From Sodiomyces alkalinus F11 (lineage: Eukaryota; Ascomycota; Sordariomycetes; Glomerellales; Plectosphaerellaceae), in NCBI RefSeq assembly GCF_003711515.1, contig NW_021167079.1, positions 237,471-301,470 on the forward strand: 64,000 bases of DNA, in the 5' to 3' direction. A program made the translations under genes and the position numbers. The notes beneath the pieces were generated by a model. It made no database searches. It was not told the DNA's origin and saw only the letters and a list, made by a program, of their open reading frames with translations. This document shows positions 36,950-47,099 of this stretch, piece by piece (position 1 is the stretch's first letter; every line of letters begins with the position of its first letter).

Positions 36950-39900
36950 GGCCGGCTATAGGGATCTATATATATTTATCTTTTATTATCGCGTGATACG
37001 TAATATAACCGATATTAATATTATTGGAGTCGGCTTTAGCATATTTCCTATTATTCGCGCGTTATCCGTGGGGTAATCTGACTTTAACTGGCTTTTAAAA
37101 CTAGGGTTTACTTATCTACGCGATTTTATCCTCTATAATATTAGTATTTATGTCCTTAGGCAATAGCTAGGATATCGTGATAGGATATCGGCGCTCGAAT
37201 TCGCGAACTAGGTCGCTTATTTTTCTATTAGTAACTATCGTGGGTACTATTCGTTATATTAGGTAGGCTAGTTTTTCCACTTAATAAGGTATTCGACCGT
37301 AGGTCTTCCGCCGAACCTGACTACTCGCCTATAGTATAATTTTTCGATCTTAAAAGACTGCTATTCGCTATTATCGCCGTCCACGATAACCGGACCTGGT
37401 TTTGTCTTTTCCCTGCTAAAAGGGTTATCCGTTAGGGCTAGAATTAATTAAGCGACGGATACGACCCTATAGACCTTCTAAGATCTAGGAAAATCTAATT
37501 CGTATACGAGGGTATTAATAACCTTAGTGATACGAAAAGGTCCGACCCGCTATTATAACTATTTTCTGGCGTCTTTCGCTTATCCCGGTAGTTTATATCC
37601 TCTATATAGACGGAGATAGACTATCTTATCTTTCCGGAAAATATAGGCATATCTTATCGTGTCGTATCGTCGTTTTATCTCGGCTATCACGACTACTGCT
37701 AGATACTCGGCTTCCTGGTAGTATAAGTTTCGTATATAGTCGTTCTATTCGGCGTAAAAAGGTTATGTTAGTCCGGTGCCCGTGGTGATATCTACGATAG
37801 ACTAAGGGTAAAATCCGTATAGAAACTCGTTCGGTGATATATTAAGGGTGGTGGAATAAGCGTAGTTAAGAGTATACTATAAGGCTAGTAGGACGTCCGG
37901 CTAAGGGATATCGCTTATCGAAATATAATATTAAATCACGATTTCGACTTATTAATTCTTTTATTCGGAAGATCCGTTCGTTTATAAGTGCTAGGCCGTG
38001 GAAACTGCTAACTAGACTCTAAGGGCCTTAAAGAATTCCTGCTAAAATTCGGATAGAAACTTCGCGTCTCTATTAGATATAATCTTAATCGGGAGGCCCT
38101 AATCGGTTAGTATAAGTAGACGTAATAATACCTCGGCCTATTTCTTAGCTATATATATTAAGTGTCCCGGGATTAGTAAGGTTCGTTTACTAGTCTTATA
38201 GGTAATGGTAAGTAGTATATTAAACTTATCTACTGGTTTTATTTTTAATTTCTAGAAAGAAGATTTATAGTTAGTGGGGGGAAGACCGATAATAAAGTTA
38301 ATTATAATAATAGAAAATAGTATAAAGGGGTATATAATAGGTTAGAGTTCGCCTAATAGCTTTTATCGATCTATAACGTTCTCTAGGCATACTAGGCAGT
38401 GTCTTATTTAGGCTATCACTACGCGCACTTTACCTCGGAAACTAAAAGCGTCTAATATATAAATTATTCGTCGGATCCCGAAGTGATAGTTATCGTCGTG
38501 CACTATCTATAGTATTTTAGGGATCAGGACTACGGGAACTATTAGTCGAGTCTTACTAGCTTCTCCGACTATATATCAAAGGCCGTCCTCGCAGAGTATA
38601 GGTAGGGTTTTCCTGTGTTATCCGCTTATAGTCCTAGTACTGGATTTCTGTTTAGATATATATACTATTATGATTTTACACTTCGGATTATCCTAGTACG
38701 CGCGTACGAAATCCCGTTTCAGTTCTTCGGATATTATATAGTGGATAAACACGCGTGTGGGGGTATAGTTAGAGTCTATAGCATGAAGGGCGTGGTTATA
38801 ATTCGTCCAGATATCGTTTAGTTTACAAGCGTGGGGTGGTTTCGCCTTATCCACGCGTTTAACTTTCTTAGTGCCTATTAAGGCTTACGACTCCGTGTTA
38901 TCTGCTATCGGAAGTCTAGAGAGAGTATTAGGGATAATATTTTATCTGCCTAGAATATAGCAAACCTTAAGGCGAAATTAACTAAGGAAAGTAGAGGCAG
39001 CGATTAGACGTGGATTTATCTTATTCACGTTAGTTATCTTTAGCGACTTCTATTCGATTACTCCCTTAGTTAATTAATAGTCCGTTAGAACGACGACGGG
39101 ATATTAATATAATTAGAGGCGTGTGCGAAGGGTCTTATAGGCCTACATAAGTACGGCGACTTCTAGTTCTATAGCTTTATAACGGCGTTCCGTAGCGGTT
39201 AGCTTTTTAGATAAAAATATAATAGGTTAAATAGAGTATACTAGAATTTTACCGCCGTCCTATAAAGCCGTTAGGTAAAGCAGAAAAACTCTTAGTCCGT
39301 GTCCGCTTACGTCGAGATTAAAAAAAGTAGTTTTATTAGGGACGTGATAGTAGAGTTTTATTTCCTTAATAACCTCTTTCTATAATATATTAAAAGCCCG
39401 CTTTTCGATTTTTATCGGCTTATACACGAGTTTTCCGGTTTACTTCTATCGTATAAGCTTCGGAGCGGAGGGTATAATCTATCCGTTAGCCTTAGTAGTA
39501 TTAAGTAGGTTAGTCTTACGTTACTATAGGGGGTCGATCTTAACTCGGAACCAGGGAATAAAATATCGTAGGAATCATACTTTTCCGATATATATTTCCA
39601 GATCTAATAGTTTCTCTGGTATTTTTATCTATCGAAGTACTTTTATCCGGTCCATAGTAGTGTATAGTCTGAGGCCGTTAACCTTGAATCCTAGTAGTCG
39701 TATAGAATTATAAGCGTAAAAGGATTTTACCCGGGATAAGGCTAACCGAATCTCTTAGAAGAGTTTTAGTATTATCCTTAGGTAAGCTAAGTGCTCCTTA
39801 AACGTATCGGAGAAAACGATAATATCGTTAATATATACCTTATAGAAATACCTATACTTAAATAGCCTCTAATCTATACATCTCTATATAAACGGTAGAG

Positions 39901-41450
39901 AGTTACGGAAACCTATTAGTATAATTTTAGAGCGCCCTAAACCTCGGGGTAACACGATTATTATACGTTCTTTATACTCCTCTTTAACGGGAAGCTAGTA
40001 AAAGAAAGAGCTAGCGTTAAAAGCGCTGAATTATTTCTTACTTTATAGGCTTTATATAATTTCGTTTTAAGAGGGTAATAGGTATATATCTGGTAGAACT
40101 ATATTATTCAGCTTTCGGAGATCCACGATAACTCGTCCTTTCTTAACACCTTAGGTAGTACGCTAGATAATAAAAGCTAGGTAGGCGAACGGTGTAGGAT
40201 TTCTTTACTAGGTTATATAACCTATTTTATATATATCGTTAAACTTATCGTCTATGCATTATCGGTCCTCGCTACTTAGCTAGTACGGATAGGAGTAAAT
40301 GTTTATTTTCTACTAGTTATTAACTAAATCGACTCGTATACGCTTATTAGGTAGTAGTAAGATAATACCACGGTTGCACTAAATATTAAAAGATTATAGA
40401 AGTTTATAAACCTGCTCCGTCTTAGCAGAGTCTATAGTACAAATATACACGCTTACCTTAGTAATAATTTCCGGGAAGTTATCCGGCCTCTCGGGGTTTA
40501 TAATACTATATTTATCTCTGCCCGAGTATAGCTTTTCGGAATTAGGCGTAGTTAGCAGAGTCTCCCTTAACTCCTACGGTATAGACTATACGATTCTTCG
40601 GACTAATTCGTAGTTATTAATTCGTGCCCCTCAATAGCTATTAGAATATAGGCGTTAACCTATTCGATTTACTCTGTGTCGGTGTTATCTTATCTATCCC
40701 GGATATATCCGAGTCTATCCGATATATATAGTATAAGTAGGCGGTCGGTGTTATTAATATAATATACGACTTTAGGCGTCTCTACGTTATAGACGTGCCG
40801 TATAGCTAAATAGTATACCTTAGGCTTAAAATAGAATTCGGGTTTTAGGAGAAGACTCGTATATCGAACTAGAATAAGCGTGGCAGATAAAGGCGATATC
40901 GTTATAGATTAAGCTCCTATTACTTTACGGCGGTGTCTAGTAGGGGGTTTATAGGGTCCGATAATAGGTATAGTTATATTATAGTAGCCGGCGATACGAA
41001 GTCGTCCGACCGAGTAGAGTATATTAACGCCGTATATTTTTAGGAACTTAGAACTAAGAAGTATATTAGCTTTAAGACCGTCTATCACCTAGGCTATTAC
41101 TATAAAAGGACCGGTGACGGGGGTATACTGGATATATCCGTCGATATAGAAATTAAAAGTGGTAATCTCTTTAATGGTTATTTTTCCTACGACGCCGTAT
41201 ATAGGCTTAGGGTTAGCTACGGTCGTGAACCGAATATTATAAGTATTATCTATCAGCTATTTCCGATCTATAAGTAGTATAGTGTATCCGGAATCCATAT
41301 AGATATCTTAAGGTAGTCTATTAGGCGTGAACTTAACGGGGATATAGTAGTAAGTATACCGTTCTAAATTTCGGGCTATAGAGGCTTATATATCCATAAT
41401 ATTATTAGGCCTAAAGGAGTATTATCCGTTAAGTGTGTTAGGCTTAGGTG
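36950..41450 (-). pseudogene. Element X pol remnant: protease, RT, RNase H, integrase with chromodomain-like end
   Basis: On the minus strand the protease active site D-S-G is intact at 41,287-41,295, followed by a region reading IYGVVGKITIKEITTFNFYI. RT is near 40,400-39,700, with the catalytic box Y-I-N-D at 39,824-39,835 (first Asp turned to Asn). RNase H follows at about 39,500-38,900 (LYHIPGR-like end near 38,960) and integrase at about 38,600-37,300. A chromodomain-like C-terminus near 37,290-37,170 reads VEYLIKWKN, then YPRQLL. Stops are TAA/TAG. The + strand opening at 38,615-38,821 is a shadow. Confidence 0.82.
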
Positions 41451-42299
41451 GTCTTAGTGGTCTACGTGATTAGGCAGTTCCCGTTAGGAACGCCTTAAAG
41501 CCGATATATACCGATTCGGGCCGCTTAAGTCCTGTTAGTGGCTTATACGCTAGACGTGAGTTATGAGGATACGCTTTAATATTATCTAGCACCGGCGTGT
41601 CGTTATATAGTGCTTTAACGTTATCGAGGAGTAGCGTCTTATTAGGCTATAGCTATAAAGAGGTTAAGGAGTTTTCCACGGTTATTATTATCCCTATTAC
41701 GTTCTGTGTAGTCCTTAACCCTTAGGCGTTGGTTCAGTGTATATATTCCTAAAAACGAGCCGGAAAAGTTGCGTGCTACTGGAGAAAATAGCGTTATACT
41801 TTCTGTATTTATATATGGCTGGTTTTATGCTTACGAGTGGTGTGGCGGGTTTTACGGTATAGCGGTAGGGTATACCCGGTTTCTGACTATTTAAAACGTT
41901 AGTTTAATGATAGTGTGTCCGCGTAGTAGGCCGCCTACGTGCGGGTAGATAACCGATATAGCTAGTAAAATAAGAATAATTTACGTTAATTTCCTCCGTA
42001 TTAATATCTCCCTCTTTAATCTTATAAGTGTATATTCCCTCTCCCTTACTAAGAACCTCCATAAGAAATATAAAACCCTTCTCGCGTAACTCGTGCTTAT
42101 TCTAATCCTTATAAGGATCGTCTATAGCTATATATACTACCTATTTATTCTTATCGTTTATAGTATTTCTAACCTATTTACGTACCTAACGTTAATAAGG
42201 ATATCATTCCTCCCTATACTATCTACCGTTCTATCTAAACTATTTACCTTATCGGGGTTATCCTCCGCGCTAGTTCGTGAACTTATATCCGGGAAAAAC

Positions 42300-43260
42300 G
42301 CGACTATTCCCGGAACCGCGATTATATCCTTAACCACGTCCGTAGCTCTAACCGCGTCCGTAGCCTTAACTACCTCCGTAGCCTCCGCCGCGATCATAGC
42401 CTCCTGTATAGCCTAAAAAACCGCCTATACGCTAGCCTATCTAACCCTAATTAGCTATTCCCTCTATAATAGGCTTATTAGCGTAGTAGGTCAGAAGTCT
42501 ATTATTAGGGATAACCTATATAGGTTAGTTAGTATTCTATTCGGTGCTAGCCACGGATATCTCGCCGAGTTACTCCGGGCGGACTATTCCCCGTTCGACT
42601 TAATACTATAGTGATAGTCGACGATTCTTAATTTAGGCCTCGACATCACGTATAAACTCGTTTAGGTGTAAGAGACTATAGGGGCGCCGGTATATTTCTC
42701 TTAGGGTAGGGTCGATCCGGTTCTAAATCTCCTATTAAATATCGAGATTCGTACGAGTAGTGGCTCCTAAAGCCCGGTAAAGCCTAGCGAGTTAGTTTGC
42801 CTATTCGACGAAAGGGCGGCTATCCAGAATATCCCTGGTAGTGAATTTAAGATTTATTACTTTAGCCGCTACGGTTTCGGGATTAACCTGCTAGCGCCGA
42901 CAAAGGGTAGTAAATAGGGTATCGAGATTACGCCGGACCTCCGCTTATTAAGTAGCGTCTAGGCTTATAAGCTATTAGCTACCGGCTACGCCTTTAAATA
43001 GGGAGTATAGGTTAAGACGGACTTTCTCCCTTAGCTCGGGAGTATTAGCCTAATTCTTAGCGCTCTTAATAAATAAACTCACATTATACTAATATATAGT
43101 ATCGCCGACGTACGACTATATATTATAGGGATTACTATTATTATCCGTAGGTGGGTTAAAAAACCTAATAGAAGTAAGCTTTTTACAGAAACTGTGATAG
43201 TCGCTGCCGGTGGAATTTCCGGTAAGCTATTACTTCGCGAAGAAAGATATTATATTTTTA
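42300..43260 (-). pseudogene. Element X gag remnant
   Basis: The minus-strand frame reads a helical, Arg/Leu-rich protein (AEVRRNLDTLFTTLCRR, VNPETVAAKVINLKFTTRDI, GLYRALGATTRTNLDI) with few stops, positioned between the 5' LTR (right) and protease. No knuckle was found. I infer gag from position and composition. The two overlapping small openings at 42,093-42,416 (+) and 42,158-42,397 (-) belong to a low-complexity Ala/Val/Thr repeat in this region and are not separate genes. Confidence 0.5.
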
Positions 43261-44674
43261 AACTAGTTAGAGGATAGTATAATATGTAGAGGGAGAGAAG
43301 TAGTAGGGGGAGGGGCCGGTCGTTATACTTAGTTCCGCAGAGCCGGTACCGGGCCCTATAGGACCGGTATAAGTCCCTACGGAGCGGGAGCCTGTTATCT
43401 ATTCTGACTAGCGTCGGTTATATTAGCGTTTATCCTAATAGGTTCCGGGGCGGGTGATATCCTATTTATTAGTGGTTATAAACCGCGCGGTGCGTCCTAT
43501 AATTATTAGGTAGTCACGATAACGCTTAACGGAAAAGACCCTAGTAAAGTAGGGTGGAAAAATAATAATCGGCGAGATAGAGGTGTTAATATTAGCGTAT
43601 ATAATTCCTGTAAGGGTAGTATAGGGGCGGGCTAGAAAAACTAGGGAAGTATAACTATTCAAGGTATAGTTTATCGACTGAATAGTGGCCTTTAATTAGT
43701 TAGGTTTAAAATAAGGGCTATCCGACCGGGTAATATCTAACGTCTATATCTCTAAACGCCCTACGGGTTAATAGGTTAATCTAGGTAAGGGTTAAGGCTA
43801 TTCTGGCGAGAGTAGGCACGGCTTACTAGCTGGCTATGGTAGATATTTAGTCTACGAAGCATTATACGAAGCGTTGTCTTAGCTGCTTAGTTATTAGTTA
43901 CCTAAGTAGAAGGAAACGATAGGTTAGGATCCGCGGAGTTACGGTTCCTCCTATTAGTTCTTATAGGTTATAACGTTTATCGTTGTTAGTCTGCGAGTGC
44001 CTATTCCTATAGGAGTAAGGCTTCCTGCTTAATAATAGCGATAGCTCCCGGTAGTAGATTCTATGCCTAAGTCTAGAGTGGGTTAGCCTTAATGAAATTA
44101 TAGACTTAAAAAAATTCCTTTTCTGCTATGGATAGCGGTTCTATTTAGAGTAGGGAAGAGTAGTAGTGAAAGGAGATAGTCTAGTGAAACTATAAGACTA
44201 TGGCAGTTATATCCGGTGGGAAAATAAAAACTTAAAATTAGTCGAAAGCGGCGCTTACTAGTAAGGAAACTAGTAGCGACGAAAGTGTAAGTCGAGTTAA
44301 TAACGTTAACGAAAAGAGGGGTAATAGCGTTAGTCGAAAGCTACGAAAATCGGGGAGAAACGCGAGAAAATGTTTTAACGCGTGGCCGATTAAGATACCG
44401 ATTAAGATAAGGGTTATAAAATAGTTTTTTGGTTAGCTATAAGATAGAAAAAGACTCTGGAGGAGAAAAACGCTAGAGAAAAACTGCGGGACTTAGCTAA
44501 TCGGTGTGTTACCGGGATACGTTAATCAGGGGTCTATAGGGTTAATAGACGTTAACCGGTTATTGTGATATTCTGATAGGAAAAACGTTTGTTTTTATTA
44601 GAGATTATCGGTTTAAATAAAAGACAAATAAGGTATAGTATAGTGACGATCGGAAGTAATTAGTTACTACTATT
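43260..44674 (-). other. Element X leader region
   Basis: About 1.4 kb between the right LTR and gag with no recognised coding sequence. The part at 44,220-44,560 is rich in GAAA/CGAAA on the + strand. The primer-binding site should lie at the far right, but the sequence next to the LTR does not show an obvious TGG-type site after RIP. Confidence 0.4.
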
Positions 44675-44896
44675 TATCAGGCCGTATCACGGCTGCAGAG
44701 CAGGTCTGTTAAGGTAAGGTGTAAACTAGAGATATCTTCTAAGAAGAGTCGTAAGCTCTAAGAGCTTACCTGCGGAAGTATAATAGATATACTTCCGCAG
44801 TCTCTGACTAAGCTACCTAATAACTAAGCTAAAGAAAGAGCTATGGCACTCTGTGCTATTCCCACGTACTGTCAGGGTAACGCATATGGCGTAGCA
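44675..44896 (-). repeat. Element X 5' LTR (right copy)
   Basis: 222 bp, begins TATCAGGCC and ends GCGTAGCA, and is followed by the TCCGC target copy. In the element's orientation this is the 5' LTR. Confidence 0.9.
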
Positions 44897-45290
44897 TCCG
44901 CTATATCGATATCTATGGCCACTAGTTACGTTAAGTAAAGGAATAAGGGTAAATACTCATAGTATATATTACGAGCGCGGAAATAATACTAGACGGATTA
45001 ACGAAGGCGTTATTATCGATCTTACTCCGCTATCCTAACTAATCTATAGGAGCCTTTCTAGGCTATACGGTCCTTCTCGGGTGGCTATAGGGGGGGAAAC
45101 CCGGGTAAAACCCGGGGAAAACCCCTATACACTTCCTTGGGTGGAGTGGTGCCGCTGCGGGGCCGACGTGGCCCTGGTTCGTCTCTGCCACATATAAACG
45201 AAGGCGTTGTACGGCGAGAAATTTAAGATAGTCAGGTCCTAGGTAGGAGTAATAGATATACGGGAACGGCTATAGTAAAAAATAGCTAGA
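44897..45290 (+). pseudogene. Copia 1 RNase H end
   Basis: After element X the copia frame resumes (RYIDIYGH, then a presumed AEYILRAEIILDGLTKAL-type end around 44,985-45,011). After the 185-bp insert it continues with LYGEKFKIVRS, then VGVIDIRERL up to about 45,275. This is the standard copia C-terminus, where A-D-x-L-T-K-A-L closes RNase H. Confidence 0.8.
45012..45196. mobile_element. 185-bp SINE-like insertion with 12-bp target duplication
   Basis: AACGAAGGCGTT occurs at 45,000-45,011 and again at 45,197-45,208, exactly flanking 185 bp. Removing the insert plus one copy restores the copia frame. A 12-bp duplication suggests target-primed insertion of a small non-LTR element. The insert has a hairpin-forming centre (TATAGGGG...CCCCTATA enclosing two CCCGGG) and a right part with many TG/CA. 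A box-B-like GGTTCGTCTCTGCC is at 45,176-45,189, and a weak box-A-like TGGCTATAGGGGG lies about 90 bp upstream. No poly-A tail is seen. Orientation and family are unknown. Confidence 0.65.
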
Positions 45291-45780
45291 GGAAGTCCGG
45301 ATAGAGTATTTAGAGGACCTAGAGGATAGGTTCAAGGGCGGTTATAGCGAAGAGATTATATAGGTTATATACCTATTATATCTGGCGGTTATAAATAGCT
45401 TTAATTGCCTAACTAACGTTTAGGGCGATTAGGGGATATATCAAATAGACTATAGTCTTTTCGGTTACATAATAGGCCGGATTACTAAGAGTATAATCCA
45501 GGTAGACGCTTACAGAATCTACACTATATAAAATACGGCGGCAGCGTTTCCCTAACGGTCCGATATGGTTATAATTATACACAATTGCCTCAATCAATTT
45601 TGACCTATTTTGTGACGATTTCGACTACGCTTTATCTAATAGGTATCGCTATAGTAACTGTGCCGGTGCATAGAATAAAGAAAATAATACAGAAAAGGAC
45701 CTGTTTTCCTTATTTATATTATAACTTCGTCAGTTCTTATCAAAAATCAATAAAATACATACCGTTTAGGAGCTCTTAAG
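45290..45780. other. Boundary region between copia 1 and copia 3
   Basis: About 490 bp without a recognised gene. It should hold the 3' end of copia 1 and the start of the next copia element. From about 45,580 the sequence is less RIPed (TG and CA are common). Two overlapping small openings (45,409-45,597 minus; 45,585-45,779 plus) have no recognisable content and are probably chance. Confidence 0.4.
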
Positions 45781-46659
45781 ATACCCGCACAGGCTAAGCT
45801 CAAGGACATTAACGTGAAGAAGCCAAAGGGCAGTCAGGACTACTAAACCTAGACGATAGCTATACATGCCTACTTTATATATAAGGGAAAGTTTGAAAAG
45901 GAGCTTATAAAACCCCTTCCTAAAGATACCTCTAATAAGGTAAAAGAAGAAGATTTAAAACCTACTAGAGATCTACCCTCTACTCTATAAGATAGGCCCC
46001 TAACGCAGGTTTAGGACCTTAATTTTACTTTAGAAATCTAGGAAAAGCTAAAATCCTTATACGAGAAACAGGGTTTTTAAGCAGACTATAACGTCCTTAT
46101 ATCGTTTTGTAACCTAGATATCTTAGAATTCCCCACGCTCGAGGACTTTCTATATAAAGTCTAAGAAAGGCTAATTATCCTTTAAGGAAGGGATATTATT
46201 CTACCTGATAAGGTAGTTTTTACGTGGACTCTAAATCGCCTAGACGAGCGATATGACGTAGTCACTTCGTAGATCCCGTAGGCCTTTCGGTATGATATCG
46301 ATAGCTATATATTCGATAAAATCATTACGGAACTAAGAGATACGTTAAGGAAAATCGACTCTTCTACCTCGAAGGCCCTACTTATAAAAGCTTACAAAAA
46401 TCAGAAACATCAGAAAAAATAGTCGAGCGGAGACTAGTACCAGAAGAACCTCTTCTATAGTAACTATAAAAGATCTAGGCACTTACCGATAAACTGTTTC
46501 TTTTTATATTCCGAAAAAGCCCCCGTAGGTTAGGTGGTTAAGGGAAACTCCTCTAGTTTAAAGAAAAGTACTTAAAATCAGGTAAATAAAAATAAATGGC
46601 CTCTAAAGAATAAGACGGCACCATCCAAGCTATCGTTATAAGAGACTAAAATACTTAAT
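45781..46659 (+). pseudogene. Copia 3 gag remnant with knuckle
   Basis: Starts at ATA 45,781 (likely RIPed ATG). The product matches the copia gag/UBN2 plan: an N-terminal binding region, then LDERYDVVTS near 46,245-46,275, then a basic region. The final knuckle-like FYSNYKRSRHLPINCFF near 46,450-46,500 can be read as CX2CX4HX4C allowing for altered Cys. The frame is cut at 46,659 by the insertion of copia 2. Its continuation lies at 52,854. Confidence 0.7.
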
Positions 46660-46921
46660 TGTCGCATGGGCACACGGACCACGACGTGGCCTATAGGGGA
46701 TCCAGGGGGGATCCACGCTATAACTAAGGGCTTCGGATATAATAGGGGCGGATACAGGAAAAGACCGGATGGGATCCAAATAACTTAGTACCTATAATAC
46801 AGTCTTTACCACCTAAATTAAGGGTATAAGAGACTCTCCTAGATATAATTTGATATAATATATACACACGAGATTTCTGCTCTACTAAGTTAATTATTAA
46901 AGTGCCTTTTAACGGGCGATA
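46660..46921 (+). repeat. Copia 2 5' LTR
   Basis: 262 bp; the direct repeat is at 52,591-52,853. Both copies share the ACACGGACCACGACGTGGCC palindromic block and the ACCACCTAAATT...AGAGACTCTCC block. Differences are mainly C/T and G/A transitions. This copy keeps the TG start and CATGGG, where the other has TATAGG. Confidence 0.92.
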
Positions 46922-46936
46922 GTTATAAGCCCGGGT
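46922..46936 (+). other. Copia 2 primer-binding site, complementary to initiator-tRNA anticodon arm
   Basis: Directly after the 5' LTR the sequence is GTTATAAGCCCGGG. Apart from one TG to TA change it is the complement of the GGGCTCATAAC anticodon arm of eukaryotic initiator Met-tRNA. This fits priming by an internal tRNA fragment (half-tRNA), as established for Drosophila copia and relatives. Confidence 0.6.
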
Positions 46937-47099
46937 TATAACGCCTAAACGATAGATATTAATAAGGCTACCCCTATTCCACTATAAAGAAGTAATCACG
47001 TCTATATAAGCACTCTTAAATAACTACTATCGACCTGATTAGAGCAATTAAGAGACTAATTAACCTACCTATTAATTAACTAATCGATAAACGATAATC

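Larger units (their letters stand above)
33969..44896 (-). mobile_element. Complete 10.9-kb Ty3/gypsy element (element X) nested in copia 1 RNase H
   Basis: Direct 222-bp LTRs at 33,969-34,190 and 44,675-44,896 bracket a minus-strand gypsy pol with a gag upstream (to the right) and an extra ORF between integrase and the left LTR. The flanking 5 bp are TCTGC (33,964-33,968) and TCCGC (44,897-44,901). Joining the copia frame with one copy of this duplication restores ...T-L-I-P-R-L-R-Y-I-D-I-Y-G-H, the copia RNase H segment just before the ADGLTKAL block, so the insertion point is certain. At 10.9 kb it is much longer than a plain gypsy element. Confidence 0.9.
22300..45400 (+). mobile_element. 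Ty1/copia element (copia 1), interrupted by three insertions
   Basis: A single copia-type polyprotein gene is read on the + strand in three pieces: 22,620-24,929, 31,670-33,968 and 44,897 to about 45,290. The frame resumes on the far side of the second gypsy insertion once the 5-bp target duplication is counted once. It resumes again across the 185-bp insert at 45,012-45,196. Copia 1 is therefore the oldest layer here. Its own LTRs were not identified, so outer limits are approximate. Confidence 0.8.

Noticed and set aside
42093..42416. Overlapping openings on both strands (107 and 79 codons)
   Set aside because: Both arise from the same low-complexity repeat of GCC/ACC-type codons in the gag region of element X.
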